DNA from: Procambarus clarkii
Taxonomy: Eukaryota; Arthropoda; Malacostraca; Decapoda; Cambaridae
Assembly: GCF_040958095.1 (NCBI RefSeq)
Contig: NC_091227.1
Location: 21,623,178-21,687,177, forward strand
Length of the DNA: 64,000 bases
Direction: 5' to 3'
Made by a program: the position numbers and the translations under genes. The number at the start of each line of letters is the position of its first letter. Positions within the stretch are counted from its first letter, which is position 1. Positions 54,626 to 63,930 of the stretch are shown here, piece after piece. The notes below the pieces were generated by a model. The model had not been told where the DNA came from. It did no database searches and saw only the letters and a list, made by a program, of their open reading frames with translations.

Positions 54626-55367
54626 TTAATCTTGAATCCTCTCCATAAGACGCAAAGGTTTTTGGTAACTCTTATAATTGGCAGGGACCCGAGAGGCGAG
54701 GGTCCGTCACTGTGGTCAGCTGGAGACACTTTTTTTTTTCTACCACAGACGTGGCCACACATTTACAATGCTAACCAGCATATATACATTTTCTTCTGTC
54801 CTCCATGGACAGGGTAAGAGAAGTGTTAAACATATAGTTCAAGGGTTTATTGAACACTCAACCACAGAAGGTGATTCGGTGCTTTAAAAGTGCTAAGCTA
54901 ACCTACATACGTAAATACATAGATACACAGATTTACGTATGCCCTACATAAAGTGTTAGATGTGTCTTACTGAGAGCCGTCTCTCTCTCCCTCAACATTG
55001 TATTGTCTTACGAGGCGTGTCACGGGTGCTTGATAGCACTTGGTGAAGAGTGCTTCAGTGTCAGTGCTTTTCTGTAGGCCCTTCACTGTCGGTGCTTCAG
55101 TGTCGGTGCTTCACTGTCGGTGTCACCCGGGTAGTGAGGTGTAGTAATGTTATGCCCCGCATAGCAAAGCCTCGTCGTGTCCCATCGCGATATAAGTGAT
55201 CTATTCTGACGTTTGATTTCTTTGTCGGTTCTGGTCTTACCAAGATGCCAATGGATAGGATTGTTATTAACACATTTAAGCACATGTGCATTTATGTAGG
55301 GACATTAGACTATGTGAAGCTAAACCCCCCCCCCCCAACAGGCACACACACATTGAGTGTGGGATTG
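54626..55367. other. no gene recognised
   Basis: A GTCGGTGCTTCACT-type short repeat lies at 55060-55125 and a C run at 55326-55337. Confidence 0.5.
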
Positions 55368-55440
55368 AGTTGAGAGGCGGGACCAAAGAGCCAGAGCTCA
55401 ACCCCCGCAAACACAACTAGGTGAGTAACTAGGTGAGTAC
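55368..55440 (+). mobile_element. CR1-like LINE 3' tail with duplicated terminal motif
   Basis: TTGAGAGGCGGGACCAAAGA, GCCAGAGCTCAACCCCCGCA and then AACTAGGTGAGT twice in tandem. Short terminal repeats in place of poly(A) are usual in CR1-type elements. Confidence 0.82.
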
Positions 55441-55658
55441 ATAGACAGGATGGTTAGCCATACAGGGCCATGGGATCAGTAGCCTAGTGCACTGGTAATC
55501 TTTGGCTGCATTATGAGGATATCTTCAAGAACCCGGGAGGTAATAAAGTGATGGTCAAGTGCCTCATACTGGCAGATCTGAAGGCTGAAGACTCTGGATA
55601 TTCAATAAGGTAGTGTGCGAGGTCGTGGCCCACTTCCTGCTGGCGCAGTATGCACCTC

Positions 55659-55822
55659 AGGCCAGATTCACGAAGCAGTTACGCAAGCACTTACCAACCT
55701 GTACATCTTTTCTCAATTTTTGACGGCTTTGTTTACAATTATTAAACAGTTAATTAATGGGCTCCGAAGCACCAGGAGGCTGTTTATAACAATAACAACA
55801 GTTGATTGGCAAGTTTTCATGT
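55659..55822. mobile_element. MITE, 3'-truncated copy
   Basis: GGCCAGATTCACGAAGCAGT, TGTACATCTTTTCTCAA, GCTCCGAAGCACCAGGAGGC and GATTGGCAAGTTTTCATG match 49575-49735; the right half is missing. Confidence 0.85.
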
Positions 55823-55892
55823 TGGAAAACTCTGGGGACTCAGGACAGGACTCACTGCTCCCCTGAGTCCCCCAGGAGTCAGGGGAGCGCTG

Positions 55893-56012
55893 AGTCCTGT
55901 CCTCCCTCACCCCCCCCCCTGTCCTCCCTCACCCCCCCCTGTCCTCCCTCACCCCCCCTGTCCTCCCTCACCCCCCCTGTCCTCCCTCACCCCCCCTGTC
56001 ATCCCTCATCCC
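55893..56012. repeat. ~20-bp C-rich minisatellite
   Basis: Six units of CCTGTCCTCCCTCACCCCCC with varying C runs. Confidence 0.95.
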
Positions 56013-56764
56013 CCTGCCCCCCCCCTGCCTCAGGGCAGACGAGAAGCATGTGAGAAATACAATTAATTTCCAGAGCGAAACTGGGAAGAGATGGGGGATG
56101 GAAGGGAGGGGAGGAGAAAGAGTGATGAGGAGGGGATGGGGAGAGGGAGGAGTATAGATCGCCTGGGCTAAGAACTTGAGGGGGGAGTCACTGGGGTGAG
56201 GGGGAGGGGGGGGGGAAGCACAAGAGAGGTGGTAGTGGTGATTGAGGTAAGCAAGGGGGGGGGGAGGGGGAGGCAGGTGGAGGTTGTCAAGGGGGAGGGA
56301 GATGTAACTAAGAGAGAGAGAAGAGGCAGGGAGAAGGAGAGACAAGAGGTAGGGAGAAGGAGAGACAAGAGGTAGGGAGAGAGAGGAGGGCGGGGGGGGG
56401 GGGCAGATGGCATTATTCACCTCCAGGTGTGCTAAGGTGTACAGGTGGGGGGGGGGAGAGGATTAGCATGAACCGTGATGCATGTAGTGTGGGGAGCTTG
56501 TGGAGGGGTGAGGGGCGTGTGGACGGATAAAGTGGGGTGTGTGAAAGGACAGAGGTGAGGGGGGTAGAGGAGGGAGAGGCAGGGTGAGGGGAGGAGTGTG
56601 GGTTGCAAGAACCAACAGTATGGGTGATCAGGTGGTTACCAAGGATGCCTAGTCAGAGGGCCGGGCCGCCCCCCACCAACGTGGGCTGCCAACTTACCTG
56701 CCATTGACCACCTGGGAGGGGGGTGGGGGTGGAGGGGGTCTAACTATTTCCCCTCATACTATCC
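56013..56764. other. G-rich, low-complexity DNA
   Basis: Long purine stretches with several runs of 8-11 G (56208-56216, 56255-56263, 56391-56403, 56446-56455). No gene. Confidence 0.6.
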
Positions 56765-57440
56765 TAGTTGTTCCTGGTGCCTTATAACACACTTTCCTAG
56801 TGTTTGAATTCCTCGAGGACTCTACCTGTAAAGTTGTGGGTGGAGGCGGCTTCTAGAACTTCCTACAGTACATTGCACGTGTTGACCACTGTACAGGGAA
56901 TGAGTATTTCCTTACATTTCTTGACTCATTTTCCATTCCAGCTTCCTCTTGTATCCTTTTATACTACTTCATCTCAATTTATACAAAGACTGTCCGTATC
57001 CACCTTGTTTATTTCCGTTAGTATCTTGTATGCTGTGATCATATCCCCTCTGGTTCTGTTTTTCCCTTTATGGATGCAAGATCTAGTTCCAATGGCTTTG
57101 CATCATAGGTTAACAGTTAGCTTGGCCACCAATCTTGTTGCTAACCTCCAAAGGAGACGTGATCAACCGGGCTGTGATTGGTAGGAGTCATACATCATGC
57201 TGCGAGCAGCTGCGTCTAACAGTATGCTTGACCACACCATCAACCCTGAGGCCCGGTCAGAGACTGGGCCGCAGGGACTCTGATCCTCGGAACCAACGCT
57301 AGGTAAAGCTCTGTTCTTTTACATTTTTGGTTTTATGCTTCACAAGCTGAGGATTCCATGCCGGTGCTGCATGTTCCAGTGTTGGTCTCACGAATGTTGT
57401 GTGTAAAAGTGCCTTGATGTGCACCTCAGATTATAATTTT
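56765..57440 (-). mobile_element. CR1-like LINE fossil (C-terminal reverse transcriptase) split by a short repeat
   Basis: Minus-strand translations: from 57430, TTFVRPTLEHAAPAWNP and QLVKHKTKNVKE (the VRPxLEYAxxVWxPHxxKxIxxLE box); after the inserted repeat at 57150-57305, GDMITAYKILTEINKVD; and near 56840, LEAASTHNF, the WNxLPxxVVxA region. Several stops and frame changes are present. Same family as 6859-7200. Confidence 0.8.
57150..57305 (+). repeat. hairpin-bearing dispersed repeat inserted in LINE fossil
   Basis: GATCAACCGGGCTGTGATTG, TGCTGCGAGCAGCTGCGTCT, GAGGCCCGGTCAGAGACTGG and ACCAACGCTAGGTAA. It interrupts the reverse-transcriptase fossil, so it is younger. Confidence 0.65.
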
Positions 57441-57496
57441 GGGAGTGTTATTAAGCTCAATGTTTTCTCCTTTACCTCGACCTGCTCTCCCATATG

Positions 57497-57905
57497 GTGT
57501 GAGGGAGGGGGAAGATAGGGAGGGGTGTGAGGGAGGGGGAAGATAGGGAGGGGTGTGAGGGAGGGGGAAGATAGGGAGGGGTGTGAGGGAGGGGGAAGAT
57601 AGGGAGGGGTGTGAGGGAGGGGGAAGATAGGGAGGGGTGTGAGGCAGGGGGAAGATAGGGAGGGGTGTGAGGCAGGGGGAAGATAGGGAGGGGTGTGAGG
57701 GAGGGGGAAGATAGGGAGGGGTGTGAGGGAGGGGGAAGATAGGGAGGGGTGTGAGGGAGGGGGAAGATAGGGAGGGGTGTGAGGGAGGGGGAAGATAGGG
57801 AGGGGTGTGAGGGAGGGGGAAGATAGGGAGGGGTGTGAGGGAGGGGGAAGATAGGGAGGGGTGTGAGGGAGGGGGAAGATAGTGAGGGGTGTGAGGGAGG
57901 GAGGA
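57497..57905. repeat. 28-bp G-rich minisatellite, ~14.6 copies
   Basis: Unit GTGTGAGGGAGGGGGAAGAT plus AGGGAGGG, very uniform; two adjacent units have GAGGCAGG. The minus-strand open frame is a by-product. Confidence 0.97.
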
Positions 57906-58204
57906 AGAGAGGGGTGGGGGGGGGGGAGGGGGGGCCTGTGGCTAGATATTTTTACGTGGTGGTTTATAAGTGTTGAAGGAAGGAAGAGCTGCCAGTTTTT
58001 AGCTGTGGGTTCGCACCCCGCTGACTGGCCCTTACCCTGACTCACCGTGTGCCCTCTACCTCACTCTTGACTCACCGTGTGCTCTCTACCTCACTCTTGA
58101 CTCACCGTGTGCTCTCTACCTCACTCGGGCCGCCTGGGGACAGCCATGATGGTGGAGAGACTTGGCTCCTGCTCCCAACCCTCACTATGTTTACTTGGTT
58201 TAGC

Positions 58205-58333
58205 TCACACTCGCTCACTCGCTCACTCACTCACTCACTCACTCACTCACTCACTCACTCACTCACTCACTCACTCACTCACTCACTCACTCACTCACTC
58301 ACTCACTCACGCGCTCACTCACTCACTCACTCA
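58205..58333. repeat. (ACTC)n microsatellite
   Basis: About 30 units with one ACGCGCTC interruption. Confidence 0.97.
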
Positions 58334-58414
58334 TTCTGGGTCCCGCTTCTGAATCATTGTATGTGTAGTATCTGGGGGTGGAACACTAGTACTGTCAGTC
58401 ATCATGGCGTCTTA

Positions 58415-58595
58415 GTATTTACTAAACACTTAAGGAGCTGGGAAGAACAAAGAGGTTGTTTATATCACTAACAACCTTGGGTCGATAACGACCTCGTAAC
58501 GTCTGTCTCTTCCTAAACTGTGTACAAAATATTGACAAACTAAGCCGCAATGATTGAGCAATGATGTACAGGTTTCGTTTCTGGGCAGGAACTAG
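58415..58595. mobile_element. MITE, old diverged copy
   Basis: GGAGCTGGGAAGAACAAAGA, GGTTGTTTATATCACTAACA and AATGATTGAGCAATGATGTA then CAGGTTTCGT follow the order of the 49575-49822 element with many changes. Confidence 0.6.
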
Positions 58596-58774
58596 CTAGC
58601 GAGAGTGACCGTGTGGAGACGGTCTGCCTGGCCGGGCGGTGTTTCCGCACGCAGATGTCACGCTGTAACATCTGAACGTTCAGTGACTCAGTGACTCGTT
58701 CAGTACAATCTCTTCACGTCAGCTGCTGAGTTTGAGTGATAGCAATATGCCCTCAAAGAGTGAGCTCACCACAT

Positions 58775-58813
58775 GTGCCTCCACACGTGCTTCCACACGT
58801 GCCTCCACACGTG
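58775..58813. repeat. short CCTCCACACGTG repeat
   Basis: Three to four units of 12 bp. Confidence 0.85.
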
Positions 58814-58904
58814 CGTCCAATATATTCCTCGAAATGAGGGGAAAGTGCTGCCAGTTATATAATTTCTGGTAAAAAATGGAACTTGATCATTAGCAGCTAA
58901 CGAT

Positions 58905-58959
58905 GGGTTTTGATGAGCCTGGCTGCATGCTGTAAGCAACAACAGTTTGGCTCATCAAG
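58905..58959. repeat. hairpin next to the LINE 5' end
   Basis: TTGATGAGCC (58910-58919) and GGCTCATCAA (58949-58958) pair perfectly around 29 bases that include GCTGTAAGCAACAACAG. It looks like a fragment of the hairpin-bearing dispersed repeat and may mark the left flank of the LINE insertion. Confidence 0.65.
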
Positions 58960-59128
58960 TGGTCAAACATGTAAGAGAGCGGCGTGGAGAGTGATTCGAG
59001 ACTCGCCGCTCCGCTACCGGAGGGCGCTGACGTTCGGCCCGGGCTGTCAGTGTTGACCTGTACCTGCTGCGTGGTGGTCGTCTTGTTGACGGTGTGGTGC
59101 GGCCATTGGCCGGGGCCTGGCGGGTGTC

Positions 59129-60535
59129 ATGGCGTCGACTAGTGGTGGCCGTGTTCGCCGGGTCGACACCGCCCGGCTTGATTTCTCGGCCCCCATTGAC
59201 TGGCCCTTGGTGGAGGTTGCCCTTATGGACGTCATGCGTGTTGAGTACCAAGATCTCTACGGTGTTGAGAAACTTTCCCCTACCCGGGTGGCGGTGACAT
59301 TCTCCTCGGCGCAGGTGTATCAGCTGTTTGTGCGTCGATGGGGTACACGGACGCGTGTACTTCCAGGTTCTGCTGTGACGGTGGAGGTCTCCGATCCGTG
59401 GGGCCCCCTGACGTATGTGAGCGTTCATGGTGCGCCGGTGCAGTTTCCTGAGGAGGAGCTGTCCGCCGCGTTCCGTCGGTATGGTGAGGTGGTGGGGCAG
59501 CGTCATGCCTGTCTGCTTAGTGGGCGCCTGAAGGGGCTCCGTATGGGTGCCCGTACTTTGCGCATGCGGCTCTCTGGGGCTATTCCCTCTCGGGTGGCTG
59601 TGTGTGGGTTTTATGTGCGTGTGTTCTACCAGGGGCAGACTCGCTCCTGTTTCCGGTGTGGTGAGGTAGGCCATTTCGCTGCAGCTTGCCGTGCCCCTCG
59701 CCCGGAGGACCCATCGGTTTTCCATGCGGATGATTTTCCACTTCTGCCGGAGGCTGGGGCGCCCCCAGCGGGCCCGGGCTCTGTGGGTGTGCCTCTGGAG
59801 GCGTCGTCCCCAGCTGTCCCTACCTCTCCGTCTGCTGCTGGGTCCTCTACTCTGTCTGTTGACTCTGATGCTCTCGCGGCTCCTGCTTCGGGTGCGCCTA
59901 TGCTGGTGGCGGCGGAGGTACATCGCGACCCAAGTGTCTCCTTGAAATCCGACGTGTGTGGTGTAGTGCCGGAGGGCGATCCGTGTGCAGTGGCCAGTGT
60001 GCTTCCCGAGGCCAGGGGCGGTGTTGATACTGTGTCTCCTGACGGCCGGCCTAGCGGTGTTCCTGATGCTGGTGCCGTGGCGCAGCCGCCTGCTGTCGCT
60101 TGTGCTGTGCCTCCTGTGGTTGCATTGGGCTCTTCTGTTCCCCGACGAAAGCGCGCTCCGAGGGATCGGTCGCGCAGCAGGGGCCCCCCTGGGAAGAGGA
60201 TCGAGGCTTCGGGTGGTGTGCCTTTGGCTGGTGCTCCTCCCTCCGCTTCTCCAGTGGTTCCTCCTCCCCCTTCGGAAGCGGGATCTGGGGATGAGCGGGG
60301 CATTGAGCGTGGTGTCGGGCTCGGGGCAGCGGAGGAAGTGGAAAAACTGTGGATGGTGTCCTCGACGCCTGGGGCGCCCTCTTCGCATGGTGTATCTCCT
60401 GTGATTTTGAAGGCGGTTCCTGGCCGGTCGTCTTCCAGGGTGCGGCAGGGGGTTGAGCCTGGTGGCGTGGATGTGGCTCCCGCTGCGGCTGCGGTTGTGT
60501 CCCCTGGGGGACGCGTTGGGTTGGGGGTGTCCTGA
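59129..60535 (+). CDS. LINE ORF1 protein, gag-like with zinc knuckle
   Basis: A 468-residue open frame starting at the ATG in GTGTCATGGCGTCG. ORF1 proteins of this group bind the element's RNA in a ribonucleoprotein needed for retrotransposition. Residues about 90-165 (YVSVHGAPVQFPEEELSAAF, a GARTLRMRL strand, then VCGFYVRVFYQGQ) look like the RRM-like fold that precedes the knuckle in Tx1/I-type ORF1 proteins. A CX2CX4HX4C knuckle follows at C174, C177, H182 and C187 (CFRCGEVGHFAAAC). Residues 188-468 are a low-complexity Ala/Pro/Ser/Gly/Val tail with a basic patch (PRRKRAPRDRSRSRGPPGKR) near residues 338-357, possibly for RNA binding or nuclear entry. No stops or frame changes. ORF1 stops 10 bases before the ORF2 ATG, suggesting reinitiation or a similar coupled mechanism. 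Confidence 0.85.
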   Translation: MASTSGGRVRRVDTARLDFSAPIDWPLVEVALMDVMRVEYQDLYGVEKLSPTRVAVTFSSAQVYQLFVRRWGTRTRVLPGSAVTVEVSDPWGPLTYVSVHGAPVQFPEEELSAAFRRYGEVVGQRHACLLSGRLKGLRMGARTLRMRLSGAIPSRVAVCGFYVRVFYQGQTRSCFRCGEVGHFAAACRAPRPEDPSVFHADDFPLLPEAGAPPAGPGSVGVPLEASSPAVPTSPSAAGSSTLSVDSDALAAPASGAPMLVAAEVHRDPSVSLKSDVCGVVPEGDPCAVASVLPEARGGVDTVSPDGRPSGVPDAGAVAQPPAVACAVPPVVALGSSVPRRKRAPRDRSRSRGPPGKRIEASGGVPLAGAPPSASPVVPPPPSEAGSGDERGIERGVGLGAAEEVEKLWMVSSTPGAPSSHGVSPVILKAVPGRSSSRVRQGVEPGGVDVAPAAAAVVSPGGRVGLGVS

Positions 60536-60545
60536 GGTTCTCCCG

Positions 60546-61448
60546 ATGGCGCCCTCTGTTGTCTGTGCGTCTTTGAATGTTCGTGGTTTGAATGATCTTG
60601 GGGTCCAGTTGGGCCTGTTGGATGTTCTGCAGGAGCAGCGTGTGGATGTGGCTCTGATCCAGGAGCATAATGTTCGTGAGGTGTCTGTGCTGCAGTGTTT
60701 AAGTGCGCATTTTCATGTTGTGCTCAACCCGCCGAGGACGTCCTTCGGGGGGACGCTTATGTTGTTTTCTAGGAGGGCTTCCTTCTCCGTGCTTCACACG
60801 GAGATGGATGAAGATGGGCGGGTTTTGTTTGTGAGGGTTGAGTTTTTGGGGGTCGTTCTTCCGTTCCTGACGGTGTACGCCCCCTCGGGGGTGGCTCGCC
60901 GTCGGGAACGGGAGGAGTTTTTTCGGGTGGGGCTTCTCCCTTTCCTGCGTCATGATACGCGGAGTATGGTTTTTGGTGGTGATTTTAACTGTGTGACGAG
61001 TGCGCGGGACTGTAGTAGCGCCCGCCCGCAGAATGTCTCGGGTGCGCTGCTGGAGGTGGTGCGTTCTTGCGGTTTCAAGGATGCTGCTGTGCTCTATGGG
61101 GGCGAGTTGTCCTTTACTTTTGCTGCGCATGGGGCGCGTTCGCGGATTGATCGCGTGTATGTTACTGGCGGGGGGTGTTCTGTGTTTGCTTTCCACACTG
61201 TCCCGGTTGCTTTCTCAGACCATAGTCTCGTGGTGGTCCGGGTTGGTGTGCCCAGTCAGGTACGGGTCGGCGCGGGGTGGTGGAAGCTGAATTGTGGGTT
61301 GTTGCGTTCTCCGAGGGTTTGTGGGCAGTTTCGGGTTTGGTGGGTCGGGGTTCTCGCCCGGCGGTGTGATTTTCCTTCTGTCTTAGATTGGTGGGAGTGG
61401 TGTAAGGGGCAATGTCGGTTGTTTTTTTCGGGTGGCTGCCAAACGTGA
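60546..61448 (+). CDS. LINE ORF2, AP-endonuclease part (frame changes downstream)
   Basis: ATG at 60546 is 10 bases after the ORF1 stop; the same frame is open upstream to 60453 but homology starts at MAPSVVCASLNVRGLN. The domain nicks target DNA to prime reverse transcription. Visible catalytic boxes of the exonuclease-endonuclease-phosphatase fold are N11 (LNVRGL), E40 (IQEH), D146 and N148 (GGDFNC), D202 (RSRIDRVYV) and D225/H226 (FSDHSLV), so all key residues are present. After about residue 294 the frame runs into a seven-T run (61422-61428), reads eight or so more codons and stops at 61448; the homologous continuation is in the next frame. The change is either a real inactivating insertion or a homopolymer consensus error. 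ORF2 is normally one polypeptide in this group. Confidence 0.85.
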   Translation: MAPSVVCASLNVRGLNDLGVQLGLLDVLQEQRVDVALIQEHNVREVSVLQCLSAHFHVVLNPPRTSFGGTLMLFSRRASFSVLHTEMDEDGRVLFVRVEFLGVVLPFLTVYAPSGVARRREREEFFRVGLLPFLRHDTRSMVFGGDFNCVTSARDCSSARPQNVSGALLEVVRSCGFKDAAVLYGGELSFTFAAHGARSRIDRVYVTGGGCSVFAFHTVPVAFSDHSLVVVRVGVPSQVRVGAGWWKLNCGLLRSPRVCGQFRVWWVGVLARRCDFPSVLDWWEWCKGQCRLFFSGGCQT

Positions 61449-63930
61449 GGCTGCTGGAAGGTTTGGGTTGCTGCGGTTGTTCCAGGCGAGGCTTTCGCGG
61501 TTGTATGTGCGGTACAATGCTGGGATTGACTGTTTTGGGGAGATTGCGGAGTGTAAGGAGCGTATTTGTGGTTTGCGGAATGAGTGGGCCGAGGGTGTTC
61601 GTGTGCGTGCTCGTGTGAGTGAACGTGTTGACGGGGAACGGCTCTCTCCTTATCTTTTAGGGAAGGTGAAGGCTGCGCGGGACGGTGTTCTTTTTACGGC
61701 TCTGCAAAGGCCGGATGGGTCTGTTGTTTCGGACACCGGTGGTGTGTTGCATTATGTGCGGCAAGAGTTGGTTGCGCTCTATGGGGAGGTGGTAGGGGAC
61801 GACGCGATTGCGGAAGGTTTTTTAGGTGGTTGTGCTCCGGGGTTGTCTGCTGCTGATTGTGTTGGTTTGGAGGAAGATGTTTCGTTGGGGGAGCTTTTCG
61901 GTGTGGTGAGGTCATTTCGTTCCGGGAAGGTGCCGGGCTCGGATGGTCTTCCTGTCGAGTTTTATGTTGCCTTTTGGGATGTGTTGGGTGATGTTCTTTT
62001 GGAGGTGGTCCGGACTTGCCTCCGGGGGTGCGTTCTGCCTGTTTCTCAGTGCGTTGGGATTGTGCGGCTGCTTCCGAAGCCGGGCGATTTGCGGTTCTTC
62101 TCGAACTGGAGACCCATTACTTTGTTGAATGTGGACTATAAGATCCTGTCCAAGATTTTAGCTGGTCGGTGTCGCCGTGTGGTTGCGTCTGTGGTTTCCG
62201 TGGAACAGTTTTGTGGTGTTCCAGGTCGCTCGTTACTGCAGTGCAATGCGTTATTTCGGGATGTGCTTCTGTACGTGTCGGGCTCTCGCTTGTCTGCAGC
62301 GATGCTTTGCCTGGATTGGTCTAAGGCTTTTGACCGTGTTTCGTTAGCTTTTGTTTTTCGTGTGTTAGAGAGGCTTGGTTTTCCGCCTTTGTTTGTTCGT
62401 TGGGTGCGTATGTTGTCCGCTCAGTGTTGCAGTCGGGTTTGCATCAATGGGTTCTTGAGTGCTCCTTTCCCTGTCCGCCGTTCGGTGAGGCAGGGTTGTC
62501 CGCTTTCCATGCTCCTTTATGTGCTCTTTCAGGAGCCTTTTTTTCGGGCGGTCAAGGCTTGTGCGTTGATCCGTCCCCCCCGGCTGCCTTCTGATCTTCG
62601 GTTACCCATCTGCGGTTATGCGGATGATACCATCCTGTTCGTGGCCTCTGCTGGTTCTGTTCGGGCTGTTCAGGTCGTGGTTGAGAGGTTTGAGTTGGCC
62701 ACTGGGGCCCAGGTCAATCGTGCCAAATCTGGTCTTATGGGTATCGGTGAGTGGTCCTCTCGCCTTGTGTGGGAGGGGTCTTGGTTTCCGGTGGTCTCCT
62801 CTCTGCGAGTTCTGGGGATCACCTGGTTCGCTTCTTACGAGAGATCTTTGGAATTTAATTGGGGTGCGGTTTCTCGTAGTGTTGGTGTTGCGGTTGGGTT
62901 GTTGGCTGCGCGCCCGTTAACAATTTATCAGCGGGCGTTGCTTGTTACTTGTAAAGTTCTGTCACGTGTCTGGTTCGTGGCTCGGTGCTTCCCCCTAGAT
63001 CGCCGGCTGGCTCTGGGGTTGGAACGTCAGGTTTATAGGTACGTGTGGTGTGGTCGTTACCACCCGGTTCGTCGCTCGACGTTGGTGTTAGCGGTGCGGG
63101 AAGGTGGGGTTGGTATTCCTGATGTGTTTACCAGGGCTCGGGCGCTGTTCTGGGTCTCGTTGCGTCAGGGTTTAGCGTTGGGTGGGGGGCTCAATGCTTT
63201 GTGTGTTTTTTATTGTTCGGTCCGGTTTAGTTTTTTGGTGGATTGCGGTGTTTGTCGGGAGGTGGCCTTTTGTACCCCTCCTGTTTACTCCTGGGCGGTA
63301 GACATTCTTCGGGCTGTCTGTCGTTGTCCGGGTTATATGTCTCTCTCAGTGAAGGCGATTTATGGGGTTCTATTTTGTCGTGTTCAGCCGCGGGTGGAGT
63401 CTTTATTCCCGTGTTGGGATTGGGGGGAGGTGTGGGCGGCGTTAGGGGCGCGGTTTTTGGCGCCGCAGCAGCGGGAGTTGTTGTTTCGCATGTTGCATTT
63501 GTCGTTGGCGACAAATGACCGGTTGTGCATGCTGGGTTTGCGTGCCTCTGACGCATGTGTCCACTGTGGTTTGCCTGAAACTCAGTTACATGTTTTCTAT
63601 TTTTGTGAGAGGCTGAGTGGTTTGCTTGCTTGGTTTCGTGCTGTGTTGGCCGTGGTTTGTGGGCCGGGATGTCGGGGTGGTTTTTTGCCGTTTTTGTTTT
63701 TGTCTTTTCCGCGGGGCTCTCGACGGGTGCGTAATACGCTCTGTCTTCTTGTCGCTGACTATGTGTATTGTGTGTGGGTTGGCCGGAGGGAGGGTTATGG
63801 GGTTGATAGGGTTTTGGGGTTTTTGAGAGGGCGCTTACGGTTCACCTGGTGGTGGCTGCAGCGTGCTTTTCCGGATGATTTTTGTGGTTGGTTTACTGGT
63901 GCGTATGTTCGTGGGGCTGCTTTTGAGTGA
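61387..63930 (+). CDS. LINE ORF2, reverse transcriptase and C-terminal zinc finger
   Basis: Open from 61387 (after a TAG at 61384) to the TGA at 63930; the first ATG is at 61432 but is probably not a true start. The product copies element RNA at the nicked site. With residue 1 at 61432: fingers GSDGLPVEFY (~168), LLPKPGD and NWRPITLLNVDYKILSK (~215-240), GVPGRS (~263), motif A LDWSKAFDRV (294-303), VRQGCPLSMLLYVLF, and motif C YADDTILFV starting at residue 396 (62617). The C-terminal finger is CVHCGLPETQLHVFYFC (~63555-63605). Endonuclease plus reverse-transcriptase frames span about 1,130 codons, close to the usual 1,200-1,300 for the group. It shows no stops over 2.5 kb and all catalytic aspartates are present. 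Amino-acid content is skewed to Val, Leu, Gly, Cys, Phe and Arg by the G/T-rich strand. Confidence 0.88.
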   Translation: MGGSGVRGNVGCFFRVAAKREAAGRFGLLRLFQARLSRLYVRYNAGIDCFGEIAECKERICGLRNEWAEGVRVRARVSERVDGERLSPYLLGKVKAARDGVLFTALQRPDGSVVSDTGGVLHYVRQELVALYGEVVGDDAIAEGFLGGCAPGLSAADCVGLEEDVSLGELFGVVRSFRSGKVPGSDGLPVEFYVAFWDVLGDVLLEVVRTCLRGCVLPVSQCVGIVRLLPKPGDLRFFSNWRPITLLNVDYKILSKILAGRCRRVVASVVSVEQFCGVPGRSLLQCNALFRDVLLYVSGSRLSAAMLCLDWSKAFDRVSLAFVFRVLERLGFPPLFVRWVRMLSAQCCSRVCINGFLSAPFPVRRSVRQGCPLSMLLYVLFQEPFFRAVKACALIRPPRLPSDLRLPICGYADDTILFVASAGSVRAVQVVVERFELATGAQVNRAKSGLMGIGEWSSRLVWEGSWFPVVSSLRVLGITWFASYERSLEFNWGAVSRSVGVAVGLLAARPLTIYQRALLVTCKVLSRVWFVARCFPLDRRLALGLERQVYRYVWCGRYHPVRRSTLVLAVREGGVGIPDVFTRARALFWVSLRQGLALGGGLNALCVFYCSVRFSFLVDCGVCREVAFCTPPVYSWAVDILRAVCRCPGYMSLSVKAIYGVLFCRVQPRVESLFPCWDWGEVWAALGARFLAPQQRELLFRMLHLSLATNDRLCMLGLRASDACVHCGLPETQLHVFYFCERLSGLLAWFRAVLAVVCGPGCRGGFLPFLFLSFPRGSRRVRNTLCLLVADYVYCVWVGRREGYGVDRVLGFLRGRLRFTWWWLQRAFPDDFCGWFTGAYVRGAAFE

